Part shown: piece by piece, positions 55,490 to 63,979 of the stretch
Layout of the letters: each line of letters starts with the position of its first letter
How positions within the stretch are numbered: the first letter of the stretch is position 1
From: Roseibium sediminicola
Lineage (GTDB): Bacteria > Pseudomonadota > Alphaproteobacteria > Rhizobiales > Stappiaceae
NCBI RefSeq assembly: GCF_023156505.1
Contig: NZ_JALNMJ010000005.1
Span: 124,001 to 188,000, forward strand
Reading direction: 5' to 3'
DNA: 64,000 nucleotides
The notes under the pieces: model-generated
Told to the model about the DNA's origin: nothing
Databases searched by the model: none
The model's input: the letters and a program-made list of their open reading frames with translations, nothing else
Position numbers and translations under genes: made by a program

Positions 55490-56035
55490 TCAGGTTCCGG
55501 GAACTTTTCTGCCTGTCCGCATCACCGGGCCGCCGCTGACATGTTTCGGCCGTTCGATCTTGGGAGCGCCCGCCGTGATCGAGCGTTCGGCGTAGCGGCC
55601 AAGGGCGCGGTGGCGGTCATACATGACGATCGCGCCGGCCATGGCGACATTGATGCAGAACTTGGTCGGGATCTTCACCACATGGTCGCAGCGCGCCAGC
55701 ATTTCCGGCGACAGGGAACCGCGTTCGGGGCCGAGCACATAAGCGGCCTGCAGCGGATGGCCGAAGCTGGGCAGGTCGATGCTGTCATCCGTCAGTTCGA
55801 TGCCAACCAGCTGGCAGCCGCGAGGCAGATCCATCGTGTCGACGCTGTCCCAGGTGAAGACCGGCAGATGCCCCGGGCTTTTGGACGTGTCGGAGGGCGG
55901 CGCCTTGCGGATCTTCTGATCCGCGTCGACGGTGAAGAAGAAATTCGCGCCGAACGCATGGGCGGACCGCATCAGCGTGCCCAGGTTCATCCGCTTTGAC
56001 AGGCCTTCGGCCCCGATCGCAAAATAGCCGCGCAT
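55490..56035 (-). CDS. TrmH/SpoU-family RNA methyltransferase
   Basis: Short SPOUT-class 2'-O-methyltransferase of 181 residues, lacking the N-terminal L30-like substrate domain of TrmH/RlmB. The three SPOUT motifs are visible: MNLGTLMRSAHAFGA (about 16-30), AAYVLGPERGSLSPEML (about 98-114) and INVAMAGAIVMYDRH (about 131-145). They form the trefoil knot that binds SAM. It could be TrmL-like; the RNA target is uncertain. Confidence 0.88.
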   Translation of the reverse strand: MRGYFAIGAEGLSKRMNLGTLMRSAHAFGANFFFTVDADQKIRKAPPSDTSKSPGHLPVFTWDSVDTMDLPRGCQLVGIELTDDSIDLPSFGHPLQAAYVLGPERGSLSPEMLARCDHVVKIPTKFCINVAMAGAIVMYDRHRALGRYAERSITAGAPKIERPKHVSGGPVMRTGRKVPGT

Positions 56036-56194
56036 GGGATTTCCGTTGTTTTAGATTTGGCAGCCTCATAGCCGATTATTCGGGAAGCCGAAAGTTTTGC
56101 CGGTTATCCGGAATGCCAATTCCGGGCACGAACGCGAGTTGATACCGTCTGCCCGAGATAACGTCCCCTGTCTGTCCGAACTCAAGAGGTTGCC

Positions 56195-57169
56195 GTGAAA
56201 GCCTGTCTTTGCAAGTCCTTTGGTCCGCCTTCCAGCCTCGTGATCGAGGACCTTGCCGATCCGGAGGCGGAACCCGGCGGAATTGTTGTCCGGGTGAAGG
56301 CCTGCGCGTTGAATTTCTTCGACACGCTGATCATCCGGAACAAATACCAGTACAAGCCCGGGTTGCCGTTTTCTCCGAGCGCGGAGTTTGCCGGTGTCGT
56401 CGAAGCGGTCGGCGAGGGCGTGACGGAGTTCGCAGTCGGCGATCGGGTGATGGGTTATATCGGCTGGGGCGCCGCCCGGGAAAAAGTGGTGGTCGAGGCC
56501 AAGGACATCGTGCGTCTTCCGGACGGGGTCTCCTTCGAGACCGCCGCCGGCCTGGCGGTGACCTATGGCACCACGCTGCACGCCTATCGGGACCGGGGCG
56601 ATCTGAAAGCCGGTGAGACCGTCGCGGTGCTGGGTGCGTCCGGCGGTGTGGGGCAGGCCGCGGTCGAGATCGCCTCGATCATGGGTGCCAAGGTCATTGC
56701 CTGCGCTTCGTCAGAGGAAAAGCTCAGCTTCGCGAAATCTCTCGGCGCCGACATGACGCTGAACTATTCCGAGCAGCCCTTGAAGGAAACCCTGAAGGAG
56801 CTCACCGGAGGCAAGGGCGTTGACGTCGTTTACGATCCGGTTGGCGGGGAGTTGTCCGAGCAGGCGGTGCGCGCAACCGCCTGGGGCGGCCGCTTTCTTG
56901 TGATCGGCTTTGCTGCCGGCGACATTCCCAAAATTCCGCTCAACATCGTCATGCTGAAGGGCTGCGATCTGCGCGGCGTCTTCTGGGGCGCGGCCGTGAC
57001 CCGGGACCCGGAGGGCAACAAGCGCAACATGGAACAGCTGCTGGCCTGGGTCGAGGAAGGCAAGCTGAAGCCGCATATTCACGGCGTTTATGCGCTGGAG
57101 GACATTGCCTCCGCGCTTGAGGAAATCGCGGCGCGGAAAGTGCGCGGCAAGGTGATTGTCACGCCCTGA
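56195..57169 (+). CDS. NADPH:quinone oxidoreductase, zinc-free MDR family
   Basis: Reductase of 324 residues. The GroES-like N-terminus contains CALNFFDTLIIRNKYQYKPG and PSAEFAGVVEAVGEGV. The NADPH Rossmann site GASGGVG is at 147-153. No zinc-ligand cysteines are seen. Likely substrates are quinones or enones. It starts at GTG 56195 with AAGAGG 5 bases upstream. Monocistronic and followed by a family A repeat. Confidence 0.9.
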   Translation: MKACLCKSFGPPSSLVIEDLADPEAEPGGIVVRVKACALNFFDTLIIRNKYQYKPGLPFSPSAEFAGVVEAVGEGVTEFAVGDRVMGYIGWGAAREKVVVEAKDIVRLPDGVSFETAAGLAVTYGTTLHAYRDRGDLKAGETVAVLGASGGVGQAAVEIASIMGAKVIACASSEEKLSFAKSLGADMTLNYSEQPLKETLKELTGGKGVDVVYDPVGGELSEQAVRATAWGGRFLVIGFAAGDIPKIPLNIVMLKGCDLRGVFWGAAVTRDPEGNKRNMEQLLAWVEEGKLKPHIHGVYALEDIASALEEIAARKVRGKVIVTP

Positions 57170-57203
57170 GGCAGCGCTTTCGGGCGTTCTCGAAAGACTA
57201 TGT

Positions 57204-57330
57204 GGCCGATCCTTCGAGACGGGCCGTTGGCCCTCCTCAGGATGACGCCGAAATTTCAGTTGGCTCTGAGAGAGCAACAGAACAAGCGTCATCCTGAGGA
57301 AGGCCGGCAGGCCTGTCTCGAAGGACAGGC
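57204..57330. repeat. Long inverted repeat, family A copy 2
   Basis: The left arm GCCGATCCTTCGAGACGGGC ... CCTCCTCAGGATGACGC pairs with the right arm GCGTCATCCTGAGGAAGGCC ... TGTCTCGAAGGACAGGC. It is built from the same two blocks as the element at 1754-1886, but with the arms in reverse order. It lies between convergent genes ending at 57169 and 57355. Confidence 0.83.
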
Positions 57331-57354
57331 TCCTTGCTCCCGCGGTTAAACTCT

Positions 57355-58164
57355 TCAGACCGCGAATTCTGCAATCACCGGCGCATGATCCGACGGCTTT
57401 TCCCAGCCGCGGGCGTCACGCAGGACGGATGTGCCCTTGATGTGGGGGGCAAGCGGCTGCGACACCCAAACATGGTCGAGGCGGCGGCCCTTGTCGGCCT
57501 TCGACCAGTCCTTGGACCGGTAGCTCCACCAGGTGTAGAGCTTCTCCTCCAGCGGCGTGAACTGGCGCATGGCATCGAGCCAGCCACCGGTTTCGCGCAG
57601 CTTTTCAAAGAGTTCGGTTTCTACCGGTGTGTGCGAGACAACCTTCAGAAGCTGCTTGTGCGACCAGACGTCATGCTCATAAGGGGCGACATTCAGATCG
57701 CCCACCAGAACAGCCGGTTTTGCCGTTTCCGCGCCCTGGAGCCAGTCCTGCATTTCGGCCATGAAATCGAGCTTGTGGCCGAATTTCGGATTGATCTCCC
57801 GGTTGGGTTCGTCGCCGCCCGCAGGCACATAGAAATTGTGCAGGCGCAGGCTGGCGCCGTTGAATGGCACGTCGACGGCGACATGGCGGCTGTCGCCCAT
57901 CTGGCAGAATTCGCGCTTCTCGATGTTGCTCAGCGGCAGGCGGGAAATCGTGGCAACGCCGTGATAACCCTTCTGGCCGTTGATGGCCATGTGCTCGTAA
58001 CCGGCCTTGCGGAAAGCATTTTCCGGAAAGTTGGCGTCCGGGCACTTGGTTTCCTGCAGGCAGATCACGTCCGGCGCGATCTCGTCGATCAGCTGCTCCA
58101 CAATCGGCATGCGCAGGCGCACGGAATTGATGTTCCAGGTGACGAGTTTGAGCCGGTCGGTCAT
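57355..58164 (-). CDS. xth: Exodeoxyribonuclease III
   Basis: AP endonuclease and 3'-5' exonuclease for base-excision repair, 269 residues. Metal and catalytic motifs are LVTWNINSVRLR (Asn11), CLQETKC (Glu38), GVATISRLP, VGDLNVAPYEHDV, RLDHVWVSQPL and the final SDHAPVIAEF with the catalytic His. The length and the WWSYR segment fit XthA-type rather than eukaryotic-like Ape. Monocistronic. Confidence 0.95.
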   Translation of the reverse strand: MTDRLKLVTWNINSVRLRMPIVEQLIDEIAPDVICLQETKCPDANFPENAFRKAGYEHMAINGQKGYHGVATISRLPLSNIEKREFCQMGDSRHVAVDVPFNGASLRLHNFYVPAGGDEPNREINPKFGHKLDFMAEMQDWLQGAETAKPAVLVGDLNVAPYEHDVWSHKQLLKVVSHTPVETELFEKLRETGGWLDAMRQFTPLEEKLYTWWSYRSKDWSKADKGRRLDHVWVSQPLAPHIKGTSVLRDARGWEKPSDHAPVIAEFAV

Positions 58165-58233
58165 GAAAGATTTGCCAAGGGTCGTTGTAGATCCGCCAAG
58201 TCATAAGGATTCGGGCTCCAAGCGCAATAGACT

Positions 58234-59427
58234 TCAGGCGTCGTCGTCCGCCTCCGGTGCCCGACCGGTCTCTCCGGCGCTCTTGAGGGCAACCTGGGTG
58301 GCGGCCGGTCCGATCAGCTCGAACACCACGGTGGAGCCGATCGCAACGGTGAGGATTTCGGCCCGGTAGGCGGGCAGGGTCTCAGCAGCAACCAGCGCCA
58401 TGCCGAGCGCAACCCCGGCCTGTGGCAGCAGCGACAGGCCATAGAGATAGCTTTTGGCCGTGTCCGTGCCGCTGGTGAACTTGCCGCCTAACCAGCCGCC
58501 CGCCAGGCGGCCGATCAGCCGCAGAAGGATATAGGCGGTGCCCAGAAGGCCAAGCTTCATCAGCAGGGCGGGTTCGAGCGATGCGCCGGCCAGCACGAAG
58601 AAGAAGATCATGAAGGGCCATTCGATATGCTCGACCTCATGGAACGGACGGTTGTGATGACGGCCCGTGTTGACCACCATGGCGCCGCAGGCAATGCCGG
58701 ACAAGAGGAAGGACAGGTCGAGCCACAGCGCCAGGCCGGCCGTGAGGAAAACAATCCCCAGGGCCTCGGCGAGGGTCGGGTCGCCGGGTTGCAGACGGCC
58801 GGAGAGATAGCCTGCGGGCAGGCCGACAACCGCGCCAAGCAGGATCGAACCGAAAATCTCCCAGGCCGCGTGCTGAAGCGCGCCGGAACCGTCGCCGCCG
58901 GCGACGGCCTGAGCTGCCATCAGGAAAACCGCGAAGACAAGTATGCCCCAGATGTCGTCCACGGCGACAATGCCGGAGAGCGTGGTCGAGAAGGGCCCCT
59001 TGGCGCGGTATTGGCGGATGACGTCGCTGGTCGCGGCGGGGTCCGTTGCCGTTGCCAGGGCGGCCAGCACCAGGGCGAGCGCTACCGGAAAGCCCAGTAG
59101 CCATAGGCCGGAGAAGACAATCAACGCCGTGCACAGGACGGCACTGACGGAAATGATGGCGACGGACCGGCCGCTGTTTAGCAGATGCACTTTGGAAAGT
59201 TTGCCGCCAAGCAGGAAGGCAACCATGGACAGGGCCAGCACGGCCAGGGTCTCGTAGAGGTCGGTCAGGCTGCTGGGCAGAAGGTCGAGACCCGCCGGAC
59301 CCGCGACGAGGCCGCACAGGATCAAGAGGGTTACGCGCGGCAGCTGGGTCTTGTGGCCGATGGCATCCGCCAGCATGCCGGCAAGCAGCAGGGCACCGAT
59401 GGCCATCAGTGTTTGGGCAATATCCAT
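58234..59427 (-). CDS. Monovalent cation:proton antiporter (CPA2-like)
   Basis: Inner-membrane protein of 397 residues with about 11-12 helices in a Na+/H+ exchanger fold. Landmarks are LLAGMLADAIGHKTQLPRVT near the start, ALATATDPAATSDVIRQYRA with the conserved Asp, and GIVAVDDIWGILVFAVFLMA. No regulatory TrkA-N (RCK) domain follows, and the C-terminal tail is short (GETGRAPEADDDA). The ion could be Na+ or K+. Monocistronic. Confidence 0.88.
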   Translation of the reverse strand: MDIAQTLMAIGALLLAGMLADAIGHKTQLPRVTLLILCGLVAGPAGLDLLPSSLTDLYETLAVLALSMVAFLLGGKLSKVHLLNSGRSVAIISVSAVLCTALIVFSGLWLLGFPVALALVLAALATATDPAATSDVIRQYRAKGPFSTTLSGIVAVDDIWGILVFAVFLMAAQAVAGGDGSGALQHAAWEIFGSILLGAVVGLPAGYLSGRLQPGDPTLAEALGIVFLTAGLALWLDLSFLLSGIACGAMVVNTGRHHNRPFHEVEHIEWPFMIFFFVLAGASLEPALLMKLGLLGTAYILLRLIGRLAGGWLGGKFTSGTDTAKSYLYGLSLLPQAGVALGMALVAAETLPAYRAEILTVAIGSTVVFELIGPAATQVALKSAGETGRAPEADDDA

Positions 59428-59612
59428 GTCTATTGATGGGGGATTTGGCCAAATCCGTCTTTGATCCGCCGCAATCCCGCCCTAGTTGGGCTAAGAGGCA
59501 AAAGTGGATACGTGATTTTGCGGAGAAATCGTCATTTTGTCTACACTCCGTTAGGAAATCCAACGCATTTTGGGCACGGGCGGAAAGCTTTTTTTAACCT
59601 ATCGAGGTCGCT

Positions 59613-60344
59613 TTGCTGGAACTGGTCAGGCAATTTTGCACCGTATTCGGGTTCCTCTTTCTGGGAGCCTGTACAGCCTATGATTTTCCCGATCCGACCC
59701 CGGAGGACTATGCGGTTCACGGGATCGATATTTCCCGCTGGCAGGGAGATGTCGACTGGGAAGCGGCCAAGAGGGGCGGCGTGGCCTTTGCCTGGATCAA
59801 GGCAACGGAAGGCGGTGATCATGTCGATCCGCGCTTTGTCGACAACTGGGTCGCGGCACGCAAGGCCGGAGTCCCGCGTGGCGCCTATCACTTCTACTAT
59901 TTCTGCCGGCCCGTTGAGGAGCAGATCGCCTGGGTGAAGGAGATCATCCCCGTCGATCCCCAGGCGATTCCGCTGGTGCTCGACATGGAGTGGAACGCCC
60001 ATTCCAAGACCTGTCAGAAACGGCCGGCGCGTGCTCAAATTCTGCGGGACATGAAGCTTTTCCTGGACGAGATGGAAAAACATTACGGCAAGCGGCCGGT
60101 GATCTATTCCTCTGTCGACTTCCACCGGGACCGTCTGGTCGGGGCGCTCAAGGGTGAACAGTTCTGGCTGCGGTCCGTCGCCAGCTACCCGAACAACATC
60201 TATGAGCAGCGCGACGATTGGGTGTTCTGGCAATATACCGCCGAGGGCCGCGTCCCGGGCGTGCGCGGCGACGTCGACCGGAATGCGTTTTTCGGCACCA
60301 AGTCGCAGTTCCGGGACTGGCTCAACGGCAATCTGAAGCGCTGA
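59613..60344 (+). CDS. GH25 lysozyme-like lipoprotein
   Basis: Muramidase-type glycoside hydrolase of 243 residues. The N-terminus carries a lipobox FLGAC (Cys20), so the enzyme is probably outer-membrane-anchored. GH25 catalytic landmarks are HGIDISRWQGDVDW with Asp39, AWIKATEGG, and LDMEWN with Asp124/Glu126. The C-terminal QYTAEGRVPGVRGDVDRNAF is typical. It starts at TTG 59613 after CGAGGT. It heads a run of exported cell-surface proteins (two SH3 proteins and a CAP protein). Confidence 0.9.
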   Translation: MLELVRQFCTVFGFLFLGACTAYDFPDPTPEDYAVHGIDISRWQGDVDWEAAKRGGVAFAWIKATEGGDHVDPRFVDNWVAARKAGVPRGAYHFYYFCRPVEEQIAWVKEIIPVDPQAIPLVLDMEWNAHSKTCQKRPARAQILRDMKLFLDEMEKHYGKRPVIYSSVDFHRDRLVGALKGEQFWLRSVASYPNNIYEQRDDWVFWQYTAEGRVPGVRGDVDRNAFFGTKSQFRDWLNGNLKR

Positions 60345-60522
60345 CCGGCGACTTGTTCCGGGAAATTCGGCCTGTGATCAGGCAAACACAAGCCGGACGC
60401 AAACTGCATGGCACATCTTTTGGCGGCAAGCCGTCGGCGAAGGAGCGGCCGCGCTATATTTTCGCCATCATGTAGGCCCACTTGTCTCAGGTGTCAGGGC
60501 GCAGTTTTCGGAGATTTTGACC

Positions 60523-60957
60523 ATGTTGACCCGCTTGTTGCTTGGGCTTGCCGCATTGGCGGTAACGGCGTTGCCGACGGCTGCTCAGGCCGCCGGACCG
60601 GCCGTTGCCTATTCGACCGCGAACCTCAATATGCGCGCCGGACCCGGCACGAATTATCCCGTGATCACCACCGTCCCGCGTGGCGGCGGCGTGACGGTCT
60701 TTGGCTGTACGGCCGATTTCTCCTGGTGCGATGCCGCCTTTGCCAATGCCAAGGGCTGGGTGTCCGGCAGGTATCTCAGCTACGGCGGAAACGGCCTTTA
60801 TTACGGTCAGCCGATCCCCAATGCCGGGATCAATCTCGGTGTGCCGCGCTATCACCGGAACTACCCGATTTATGCCGGGCCGCCCGTGGTGGTGCAGCCG
60901 GTGCGCCCGTATCCCTACCGGCCCTATTATGCCCCGGGCTATCCGCGCCGTTACTAG
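60523..60957 (+). CDS. Secreted SH3-domain protein, tandem copy 1
   Basis: Exported protein of 144 residues. Signal peptide about 1-23 (ALAVTALPTAAQA). A bacterial SH3-like domain follows (STANLNMRAGPGTNYPVITT ... GGGVTVFGC ... WCDAAFANAKGWVSGRYLSY). A Pro/Tyr/Arg-rich tail ends GYPRRY. Such domains usually bind peptidoglycan or wall peptides. GGAG lies 9 bases before ATG 60523. A paralogue begins 165 bases downstream. Confidence 0.88.
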   Translation: MLTRLLLGLAALAVTALPTAAQAAGPAVAYSTANLNMRAGPGTNYPVITTVPRGGGVTVFGCTADFSWCDAAFANAKGWVSGRYLSYGGNGLYYGQPIPNAGINLGVPRYHRNYPIYAGPPVVVQPVRPYPYRPYYAPGYPRRY

Positions 60958-61121
60958 GCCGCGTGCAAGAATTGGGTTAGGGCTCACTCCAGCACAAGCT
61001 GGGCGCAAGCCTCGAACGTCACGATCAGACACCGAATGGCCCGCAAACGGGCCACAGCAATCATTTGCCAAGAGGCTGTCCCGGTGGAGAGCATCTGGCT
61101 CAGCTTTTCGGAGTTCTGATC

Positions 61122-61640
61122 ATGCGCTTACGCGTGTCGCTGGCTTTGATCGCCCTAACCGTCATGGCACTGCCGGTGGAGGGGCGGGCCGAGGGCCCGG
61201 CACCCGCCGCCACGACCGCCGACCTGAACATGCGCGGCGGGCCGGGAACCGGTCACCGGGTAATCCTTACAATCCCGCAGGGCGGGCGCGTGACCGTCAA
61301 TGGCTGTACGGTCAGCTTCGATTGGTGCGACGTGGCTTTTGCCGGTTCAAAGGGTTGGGTGGCCGGCCAATACCTGATCTATGGCGGCAACGGCCGTTAT
61401 CAGGGGCAGCCGATTCCGGTGGCCGGTCCCCATCTTGGCGTGCCGCGTTCCCAGCGGGACTATCCGGTTTCCGCGGCGGCGCCGGTCTATAAGGGCGGGC
61501 CGGTCTACAAGGGCGATCCGGTCGCGGCCGCACCGCCGCCGCCGGTGCAGGCCTATGACTATGATGTGGAGCTATATCCGTTCGCGCGGCAACCGTGCCC
61601 GCGCTATCCCGACCGCTATTTCGAACACCAGGTCTGTTGA
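61122..61640 (+). CDS. Secreted SH3-domain protein, tandem copy 2
   Basis: Paralogue of the preceding gene, 172 residues. Signal peptide about 1-22. The SH3 core TADLNMRGGPGTGHRVILTI with GCTVSFDWCDVAFAGSKGWV matches copy 1 residue for residue over long stretches. The C-terminal tail is longer and has a short repeat (VYKGGPVYKGDPV), ending YFEHQVC. The leader before its ATG (TTTTCGGAG-TT-TGA-C) also matches copy 1, showing the duplication included the ribosome site. Confidence 0.87.
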   Translation: MRLRVSLALIALTVMALPVEGRAEGPAPAATTADLNMRGGPGTGHRVILTIPQGGRVTVNGCTVSFDWCDVAFAGSKGWVAGQYLIYGGNGRYQGQPIPVAGPHLGVPRSQRDYPVSAAAPVYKGGPVYKGDPVAAAPPPPVQAYDYDVELYPFARQPCPRYPDRYFEHQVC

Positions 61641-61665
61641 AGACCCGTGGGCTGTCCCGACGGGC

Positions 61666-62205
61666 TTATTGAGCCGGTTTGGGCGCGGCCATGACCAGCG
61701 ACCAGAACACCTTGTGCTTGGCCGTCGGCGAGTAGGCGGTTGCGATGCCGAGCCGGGTGGCGTCCTTGTTCAAGAGAACCTCGTTGTGTTTCGGCGATTC
61801 CCGCCAGCCGGAAAAGGCTTCGGCAAAGGTCCGGTAGCCGGCGCTGACATTTTCCGATGCTGCCGTCCTTGGCTCTCCGATCGAGGCCATGCGCGCGGCC
61901 AGTTGCTGCTCCGGTTTGAGCGAGGCCTGCACCGATCCGGCCGAGGCCATCGCGGCGGCCTGGCTCTGGGCGATCATCGTCAGACGCGAATCCGGGACAA
62001 CCGGCGACAGGCCATTGTTGACCCGGTATTGAGAGATCATCTGCGCGGCCGTGGCCGCATCGACCTGGCCGTCGACCCTTGCCATGTCCTGGTAGAAAGG
62101 CGGCGTCTGAAGGCGGTCGCCCATGCACGCGGCTAGGGAAAGCACGGCGACGCCTGCGGCTGCCATCAGGAAACACCGTTTCACGGTCGGAAATCGAATT
62201 GCCAA
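61666..62205 (-). CDS. CAP-domain (SCP/PR1-like) lipoprotein
   Basis: Secreted protein of 179 residues. The lipoprotein-type signal ends LSLAACMGD. A CAP domain of about 130 residues follows, with ISQYRVNNGLSPVVPDSRLT at its N-terminal face and AFSGWRESPKHNEVLLNKDA (conserved His-Asn). The function of bacterial CAP proteins is largely unknown. TTG 62205, with GGAG 6 bases upstream, is the best start. The open frame extends 52 codons further without signal-peptide logic. Confidence 0.83.
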   Translation of the reverse strand: MAIRFPTVKRCFLMAAAGVAVLSLAACMGDRLQTPPFYQDMARVDGQVDAATAAQMISQYRVNNGLSPVVPDSRLTMIAQSQAAAMASAGSVQASLKPEQQLAARMASIGEPRTAASENVSAGYRTFAEAFSGWRESPKHNEVLLNKDATRLGIATAYSPTAKHKVFWSLVMAAPKPAQ

Positions 62206-62322
62206 TGGTTGCTCCCCGGCAGCGAAGGACGTGACCGCGCTGATTCGCACGCGGATCTTCCGGTCATGAAACGACAACACAGCGGAATTACGGCAAGGGC
62301 TGTCGTCGTCGGCCTTGCAAGG

Positions 62323-62350
62323 AAAAAACCAGCCCGTCGGAACGGGCTGG
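62323..62350 (-). terminator. Rho-independent terminator of ccr
   Basis: On the minus strand CCAGCCCGT-TCCG-ACGGGCTGG is followed by TTTTTT, about 55 bases past the ccr stop. It also separates ccr from the CAP gene. Confidence 0.93.
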
Positions 62351-62406
62351 CCAGGCTGCATAAGGCTTGTTGGGGCTTAGCCCCGGCCTTTCAGGGAGGT
62401 CCGCTG

Positions 62407-63702
62407 TCAGCGCTTGCAGGCGTCCAGCACGTCTTCATAGGTTCTGAGACCCGTGGTCGGGGCGCAGACGAGCACCGACATGTTTCCGGGCGCGTGTTCG
62501 TTCTTCCACATCTTGGTGTGAGCCTTGGGGATCTGGTCCCAGGGGAACACTTCGGACATGTAGGGGTCGATGCGCCGCTCGATCATCAGCTTGTTGGCGG
62601 CAGAGGCCTGTTTCAGATGGGCAAAGTGCGAGCCCTGCAGGCGCTTCTGATGCATCCACATGTAGCGGACGTCGAAGGTGCAGTTGAAGCCTGAAGTGCC
62701 GGCGCAGATCACGACCATGCCACCCTTCTTGCAGACCAGGGTCGAGACCGGGAAGGTCGCTTCACCTGGGTGCTCGAAGACGATATCGACATTGTTGCCC
62801 TTGCCGGTGATATCCCAGATCGCCTTGCCGAACTTGCGGGCCTCGGCAAACCAGTCGGCATATTCGGGCGAGCCGACTTTCGGCAGCTGGCCCCAGCAAT
62901 TGAAGTCCTTGCGGTTGATCACACCCTTGGCGCCGAGATCCAGGACAAACTGGCGCTTGTCTTCATCGGAAATGACACCGATGGCATTGGCGCCGGCCGC
63001 CGTGATCAGCTGGATGGCGTAGGAGCCGAGGCCGCCGGAGGCCCCCCAGACGAGGACATTCTGACCGGGTTTGAGTTCATGCGGATGGTGGCCGAACAGC
63101 ATGCGGTAGGCGGTTGCCAGGGTCAGCGTGTAACAGGCGCTTTCTTCCCAGGTCAGGTGCTTGGGCCGCGGCATCAGTTGCTGGGCCTGGACGCGGGTGA
63201 ACTGGGCAAAGGATCCGTCCGGGGTCTCGTAGCCCCAGATCCGCTGGGACGGCGAGAACATCGGGTCGCCGCCATTGCATTCCTCGTCGTCGCCATTGTC
63301 CTGGTTGCAGTGAACCACGACTTCATCGCCGACCTTCCAGCGCTTGACCTTGTCGCCGACCGCCCAGACGATCCCGGAGGCGTCCGAGCCGGCAATGTGG
63401 TAGGCGGCGCCATGGCCGTCAAACGGGCTGATCGGCTGGCCGAGGCCAGCCCAGATACCGTTGTAGTTGACGCCGGCGGCCATCACCAGAACCAGCACCT
63501 CGTTGCTGTCGAGTTCCCAGGTGGGCACGACTTCAAGCTGCATGGCGTCTTCCGGGGCGCCGTGGCGCTCGCGCCGGATCGCCCAGGCATACATGTTTTT
63601 CGGAACATGACCGAGCGGCGGGATCTCGCCGATCTCGTAAAGGTCTTTCACCGGAGCATCCTCGCGCGTTCGGTTGTCATTGGCTTCGGCGGTTGCTGTC
63701 AT
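62407..63702 (-). CDS. ccr: Crotonyl-CoA carboxylase/reductase
   Basis: NADPH-dependent reductive carboxylation of crotonyl-CoA to ethylmalonyl-CoA, the defining step of the ethylmalonyl-CoA pathway. It has 431 residues of the MDR superfamily. The N-terminus KDLYEIGEIPPLGHVPKNMY and AWAIRRERHGAP is diagnostic. The cofactor site is VWGASGGLGSYAIQL, with EHPGEATFPVSTLVCKKGGM and YMWMHQKRLQGSHFAHLKQA following. It has a 278-base divergent promoter region with several TTGC/GCAA motifs. Its pathway partner mch is at 25120. Confidence 0.97.
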   Translation of the reverse strand: MTATAEANDNRTREDAPVKDLYEIGEIPPLGHVPKNMYAWAIRRERHGAPEDAMQLEVVPTWELDSNEVLVLVMAAGVNYNGIWAGLGQPISPFDGHGAAYHIAGSDASGIVWAVGDKVKRWKVGDEVVVHCNQDNGDDEECNGGDPMFSPSQRIWGYETPDGSFAQFTRVQAQQLMPRPKHLTWEESACYTLTLATAYRMLFGHHPHELKPGQNVLVWGASGGLGSYAIQLITAAGANAIGVISDEDKRQFVLDLGAKGVINRKDFNCWGQLPKVGSPEYADWFAEARKFGKAIWDITGKGNNVDIVFEHPGEATFPVSTLVCKKGGMVVICAGTSGFNCTFDVRYMWMHQKRLQGSHFAHLKQASAANKLMIERRIDPYMSEVFPWDQIPKAHTKMWKNEHAPGNMSVLVCAPTTGLRTYEDVLDACKR

Positions 63703-63979
63703 TCTCCCCTCCCAGGGCTATGGCCTCAGAATTTCGCATTTGCACAATGCTTAGCCGGGCCGAAACCCGGTTTTGCGCAACTATTGTTCAAAAAAGCCGC
63801 GCGTATCTATACGACTATTGCTTAACTTGCGTTTTGATGCCAAGCATATTTTGCATTGCGGGAGAAACTTTCGCTAACATGCATATTGCGGGCGCCGCCG
63901 ACTGTTGGGGAGAACAGGCTGACGCGGTGCCGCCGAATGACAAAAAACTGGCAGTCAAAGGCCTTAGGAGGACTATGGT
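63703..63979. promoter_or_regulatory. Divergent promoter region upstream of ccr with TTGC/GCAA elements
   Basis: Contains GCATTTGCACAATGC (63737-63751), the palindrome TTGCGCAA (63773-63780), and later CATATTTTGCATTGCGGG (near 63845) and CATATTGCGGG. TTGC/GCAA half-sites recall binding sites of short-chain-acyl-CoA-responsive regulators (PccR/RamB/ScfR family) known to control ccr in relatives. Binding is inferred. Confidence 0.4.
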
